From Gavia stellata (lineage: Eukaryota > Chordata > Aves > Gaviiformes > Gaviidae): DNA of 64,000 nt. Position 1 is the first letter of the stretch; every line of letters begins with the position of its first letter. Location of the stretch: positions 10,059,001 to 10,123,000 of the forward strand of contig NC_082611.1 of assembly GCF_030936135.1 (NCBI RefSeq), given 5' to 3'. Positions 58,750-64,000 of this stretch are shown piece by piece. A model generated the notes under the pieces. The model saw only the letters and a program-made list of their open reading frames with translations, did not search any database and was not told the origin of the DNA. The position numbers and the translations under genes are program-made.

Positions 58750-61700
58750 TTAAAAAGTCCACAATTAAAAGTCAACAAGAAGAAAATGCTTAAAAAGTGG
58801 TGATAAAACTGACTGAGCCAGAGCTGATTTTTGAACCACTGCAGCAAAAGCACAAAGTTTCTGGGGAGGAAAGTTCCTTCTTAACTCTTTGGCCTTTTTA
58901 GCCTTCTGTACAAGCAGATACTTTGGGATGGCAAGTCTTCCTGAAAACTTATTGATAGGACCAGGTAAACAAATGCATATTGTTTAAAAGTCACTTTCTA
59001 TGTGCCTTTCTCCATCTCCCCTAGCAAAATAGTTCTTGCTGATTTTCCTCCAATTAACCAAGTTTTTCAGGAGATTAGATTCAACACAGTAGTTAATTGC
59101 CAAATTTATTAAATGTTAAGGCACTAGTTATCTGAAAAAGAAGTTCTCCAGACAACTGTTAAGGTCTGGAGAGGGTATTTTTTCATTGCATGGGAGGTAA
59201 ACTTCAATTTGAATCAATATTTACTGTTCAGTGGCATGGTCCCAGGAGGTATGTGAGCTATTGATAAGTGGGTTTAGATGTCTTCATTTAAACTATTTTG
59301 TTATTTATATCTCTGAGTCCCCCCCAAAGCAGTAAATTGTCAGACTTGGTTTAAGTGTTAGTAATTCTGCTGTCAAATCTAGTGTATCAGGTTGTATGGC
59401 TCCTAAAACATATTTGAAAGCCTTCACACCTTCAAGTGGTGCTGCCTGGAGCCTTTGTCAAAACCAACATTTTCTGATTTGGCGTTGGCATTATAGTTGT
59501 AAAAGAGAAGAAACATCTCTTAATGCTGACTTCACGGGAGGCGGTGTTGCTGAAGTGATGGACTTGCAACCCAAATTTCTGGGGGGCAGGATAAGTCTAC
59601 ATTGAAAAAAACCAAATGCTGTTCTCATTGCAGTTGTGAGCAGGTTTGGGACATGCCAGAACACAGAGGTGAGGGCAAATAATGAGAATATGCATCTCCA
59701 GCTCTTTTCAGGTGTCAACTGATGTTCAGGACAGGCACTGACTGGGTACGATCCAAAGCCTGCTGAAATGAGGGAGTATTTTTGATGATGCCGGTTGGCT
59801 GTGGCCTAGGACCGTGGTGAGTAACGGAGGAGGGGGCAGATTCTTTGTTTGCCTAATGGACTCTCAGGTGGTGGAGCTGGACTGGCAGGGAGCGTGGTCT
59901 GAAGAATTCATCTGAGAGCACTTTTCCATTCTTGGCTCTCGACTCCTGACCCAACCAGCCTGTGGCTAACTGGCTCTGGTGAGAAAGTCCACAGGGGACA
60001 CCATGGTGATTAAGTTCTCTGAAGCAACCCCTTCCTTCAAATAGTGCAAGTGGGAGACACCAGTGAGACTTTTGATCTTCGTGGGTGGACCTGTGGGGTC
60101 CTACTTCCTTGAGTGAGGCTCTGTGTAAGTCATATTGCAGCTGATTTTCCTTGGAGTGGGTCAATTCTGGTCACTACCCTGTGTGTGATGGTGCTTTGGG
60201 TTGTACAATGGCTTAAATGTTCCCTGTCCCCACATGGTCTCTTAAAAAAGCTAATTTCTGTCAGTGCCTGCTGGCGCTCCCCTGTCCGCAGACGAGTTGG
60301 TGTTATTACTTGCTGTTACCATACTGATTGCTCTCCAAGGGAATGACCATCACATCAAGGTTTCTGCTGAGCGCAGGACGTTTTCTGCTCCTGATGCTTC
60401 AACCGCAAAATCTTACTTTAGTAAAAGGGCAGATCTTTTCTTCTGTCACCACCCCAGCTCTGCTGTCAACTCCACTCATGGAGGCACCCTGAATAATTGA
60501 TTTCTGCCTTGTGCAAAACCAAAGGCCAAGGAAAGTGCTGTTGACACTGGTAGATAATTTGGCTCAAAATCCTTAGTGAGGCAGCGACCTTGAATAACCG
60601 AGAGGCCAGAAGATGAGGGCCACCAATTCTGTAGTTCCTATGATCTTGTCAGCACTTGAAAGCTACTGGGGGGCGGGTACTGACTAAGTCTGTGCACACA
60701 CACTCCTGTGCTGGACTACACTAGTGCGAGAGTTAATGAGGGACAGATCCACGTGTAAGCAAGTCATCAATGGACCATGCAGAGAGTTGAGCTTAACTAC
60801 TGCTGCACAAATGCCTAGTGAAGCCCTCTTTCTCTCTGGCTTGATAAGCAAATAAAAATACTTTCTCATCCTTAAGAGCTGACAATTTGCCTTCACAGAG
60901 AGGACGGGAAATTAAAAAATTAAAGGAAATCCAAATGATTTTACTCTCTTGCCAGCATCCTGTGTTTCCTTAGGCTTTGCCCCAGTTCTTGCATTGTCTG
61001 TACTGTTAATAACACCGTGTTTTCCCCTGGAAGTTAGCTACTTTTATATTCTTGCCTCTTTTTAAAAATGTGACCTTTAGCTTTTGAGCTTTCATAATTG
61101 CTATTAATCTGTTCAATAAGGAAAAATAATAGAAAGGGCAAAAATTATAATCTGGTCTGTCTGACTTCAGTCTTTGACCCCAGTATTTTCTCTTTTAGAA
61201 ATGTCTCTCCCCGCCCTTGGGATTGTTAACCCCTGCCTGGAGGACAGCTGCTGGGATCACACAGCTCCTCCTGTGTGCATCCACTGCAGCCTTGTGTAAA
61301 GGCAAACAGACTTCCTCTTGTTTCTAATTAGGTCTTAGTGTCCTGCCCTTCCCACTGCCTTTTTGACCTGCTATTTGTATTCAGTAGCCACAGTCAACCT
61401 CCGGTGCCCAAGAGGCCTCTCGGTGTCACTCATTCCCTGGATCTGTGCCTGGGATGTATCTTTGTTATTCAAAACCTCAGACTCAGCCAATGCAAGATGA
61501 CAGTCCTGTGATCAAAGCTGACCCTAAACTACCTTGTACTTTCTTACATGCCTTGCCATTTCAGAGCGAACACGCTTTTAAAATCCAGATATTTGAGTGA
61601 TGGGAAGTTGGTTTTTCAACCCTTTTCAAGTAATTTCACTCTGTCACTGTACTTCTGAGTGTGATCCAGACCACTGTCTGTCCACCGAGTGTTCTCCTTC

Positions 61701-64000
61701 AGAAATATCTCTTATTATAATATGGTACAAAGTGAAAAAATATTGAAGAGAAAGCTGGAGGCCAGAAGAAAATTCCTTTCCTCTCATCTTAGCCATGTAT
61801 ACCATGAAAGCATCTTTCCAGCACACTAATGCTTGAATAGTTCTCCTCTTTAATGCCTGAAAGTTCTGCTCACCTCTGCCTTGCTGGCTGACTGAACTCC
61901 CGCTGCCTGTGTCTCCTTCCAGGATGACAGCCAGGAAATTATTACAGTGCCGTTTAAAGACCATAAAATACAGGACGAGCAGATGGCAGGTCACGTCTCC
62001 TTCCCATGAATCGCCTATGTTAATGTGGCACTGCTTCAGCGCATGCTGAGCCGCACTCACGAAATCCAAACAGGAAGCATCACCAGTGGAGAACATGTCT
62101 GTCAAGGCAACATCCCAGCAGCACAGACCTTACGACTGTGACAAAGAATTTGGGCATTGGCAAGAAGCTTTAGTGACAATGAGCTTTAAATACCTGCTGC
62201 TAAGATAATCACAATAATCTGTCTGCCAGCTTTTTCCTAATGTGCATTTTCTAATTCATTGTGGGAGGCAAAATCCTTCGACTGGTGGAATGAAGATGTG
62301 GCACTGTGACTATAAGTTACGTTGTTAACCAACTGGAAGGAGCAGCTATCAAAAGCTGGAAATCCTAACCAAAGCAGAATAACTGCCTTCACATATTAAT
62401 TAAAAAAAAAAAAAGACGAGAAATTAGTGTTTTCATAGAAAGGAATTCCTGATGCGAGGGATCCTCAATTCTGTGAAAGGGATTAAGAAAGCGAATGTCC
62501 CAGTTGCAGGATTTGGTGCAGTTCTGTTCTGCTTCCGATCTTTTTGAGTCTGCCATTTGAGTAGGGGATCTTACTCTCTACCTCTCACTTACTTCTCTGT
62601 GGACTACTGTGCTTTGTGGGGACAAGTTGCTGGAACAGCCATTCTGGTCACTCCTTTCGACCCAAAGAGGATGTTTTTGAGCAAATTAATTTCTCTTCTA
62701 TCTAATCGGGAAACTCAAACAAAGCTCTGTCATGTATTGGCTCTTGGTGCAGCAGTCAAGATGAGCCCCCTTACCCTTTCAGCATTAATTACAAAACAAC
62801 TCTGCTCCTATGAGCAGCACTTTACTGAAGAAGGCTATATGCTACCTATTAATCAGCAACACAGTTGGGTATATTTGATGCATAGGGACACAGCATGGTG
62901 TAAAAATTGTCATTGTTCCATTACTACTAGTGGTACTAGAACAAAAGAAGGATCTGGGATCTGGGATTCAGAAATTTCTTGGCAGAATGGAGTTAGTAGT
63001 TTGATAGGGAAGCATCTTCTCAAAAAGAATGAGGAAAACACTACATCTAAGTGAGCCACTGAGCTCTAACAGCAGGGCCAGCAGGTAAGTAATGTGTACT
63101 GAGAGAAGCACAACTATCCAGAAATCATTCCTTGCACAGCTTATTTTCAGTTAATGAACATGACTGTTTTTCTTCCTTTCACACGCAAAGCCTCCTTTTT
63201 TTTCCCCCTGAGGTGAGTGAGGGTGGTAGAGAGCAAGGAGCAACTTGTCAACCTGCTGCCCAGGTGGCAGCTCAGGACCTTGGTCCACCAGCCGCACCTG
63301 GCTTTCGTAAGACCTTCTCACGCAGATTTGGGTAGTGCACAAACCCCACCTTTTCTTTGTTCCCCTTTAGGTGAAATCTGCTGTAATGTCACCCTGTTCC
63401 CATGTGAGTATGTCCGTGCCCTGCAAAGGCTGTATTTGGCATCCCTGTTGGCAAACGCCTCTGAGAGGCAAACGATCATGGAGCGGGGACTTGCAACTCC
63501 CTGCTCACCTCTGGAAATGGCCCTTTCAAGGACGTTTTCAAGGCATGTTTGCAGAGGCTTGCATTGCTGCTTGCTGTTCATGCTGAGGAATAAATTGGAT
63601 TTGACTATCTGCAGCTGCTTTTGGCACCTTTCACTAGTGCAGAAATTCCCATTGTGATCTGTGAAAAAATAACCACCAAAAATCCTTCATTTTCTAAGAA
63701 ATATTCCTGGGCAAAATGTTGCCTTTCATATAGGCTGGCTGAACTTAGCCAATTCTACCGTTTATTCAACAGGGAGCTTTATAGTTTGCACCTTGCGTTT
63801 CTAAGAATTGAATTGCTAAATGGAGCACTTCCCACTGACAGAGCCGGCGTCGTGCTATGCTTTTTTTTTTTTTTTTTTTTTTTTTTAGCAACTGGAAGCC
63901 ATTTTTCCTTGTATTGTAGAGCTTCTTAGCCCTGTTGAATCTGGCTTAGTGTTTCTCAAGGGATGGAGGAAGGATTGCTAATAGCTTTCCAACCCACTTT
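58750..64000. other. Gene-free interval to the right edge
   Basis: No named gene is found. XYLT1, expected next by synteny, shows no exon here: neither its GC-rich first exon nor its conserved catalytic exons are present. Frames of 153 codons (61644-62105, minus) and 165 codons (62557-63054, plus) are open but unrecognised. An A-run lies at 62402-62414. Confidence 0.55.
63861..63886 (+). repeat. T26 homopolymer
   Basis: Twenty-six consecutive T bases form the longest homopolymer in the window. It could mark the tail of a minus-strand retrocopy lying to the right, but the 114 bases visible there match nothing known to me and no AATAAA is seen. Confidence 0.9.

Noticed and set aside
61644-62105. 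153-codon minus frame with a CCTTGACAG acceptor and a GTGAGT just inside
   Set aside because: The only strong donor would leave a 38-base exon. No partner exon in matching phase or homologue was found, so it is not reported as an exon.
24930-64000. Search for XYLT1 exons
   Set aside because: None of the conserved XYLT1 exon sequences, nor a CpG-rich first exon, was found. The gene probably begins beyond the right edge.

Overview
This window is vertebrate nuclear DNA, most likely from a bird. It holds short introns joined by GT-AG sites, two CpG-island promoters, few recognisable repeats, short eroded CR1-like LINE fragments, and G/T- or A/C-rich low-complexity runs of a kind common in avian genomes. 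I saw no L1 or Alu sequence. The species cannot be named from the sequence.

Three protein-coding genes lie head to tail on the + strand in the left 25 kb. (1) The last nine coding exons of SMG1 (889-5958) encode 460 residues. These cover part of the C-terminal insertion and the complete FATC tail of the kinase that phosphorylates UPF1 in nonsense-mediated mRNA decay. A 3' UTR of roughly 1.2-2.5 kb follows. (2) ARL6IP1 (coding 11965-18371, six coding exons, 203 aa) is a reticulon-like membrane-shaping protein of the endoplasmic reticulum. Its promoter is a CpG island with three CCAAT boxes and a TATA box. (3) RPS15A (coding 21711-24878, four coding exons plus a non-coding first exon, 130 aa) is the small-subunit ribosomal protein uS8. 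Its pyrimidine-start transcript comes from a CpG island carrying a CCAAT box, an ETS-type site, an RFX-like X-box and a TCTCGCGAGA element. The order SMG1-ARL6IP1-RPS15A matches the block on human 16p12.3. There XYLT1 lies further along, and it is expected to the right of this window.

From about 24.9 kb to 64.0 kb I found no gene I can name. This looks like the intergenic desert between RPS15A and XYLT1. It contains a CR1-like fragment near 45.7-46.0 kb, simple-sequence tracts, a GC-richer patch at 38.3-39.5 kb, and stretches whose composition suggests conserved non-coding elements. The long open frames there are within what chance predicts.

The main unexplained signal is on the minus strand. 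Segments at 58745-58656 and 55698-55502 look like exons, have plausible splice sites and join in a compatible phase. A third at about 53350-53180 has a strong acceptor and residues reminiscent of an adhesion-GPCR GAIN domain. They may be pieces of an undescribed or decayed minus-strand gene, but this rests on reading alone.

The three named genes do related housekeeping work (mRNA surveillance, ER shaping, translation). Nothing here indicates shared regulation: each gene appears to have its own promoter, with that of SMG1 off the left edge.
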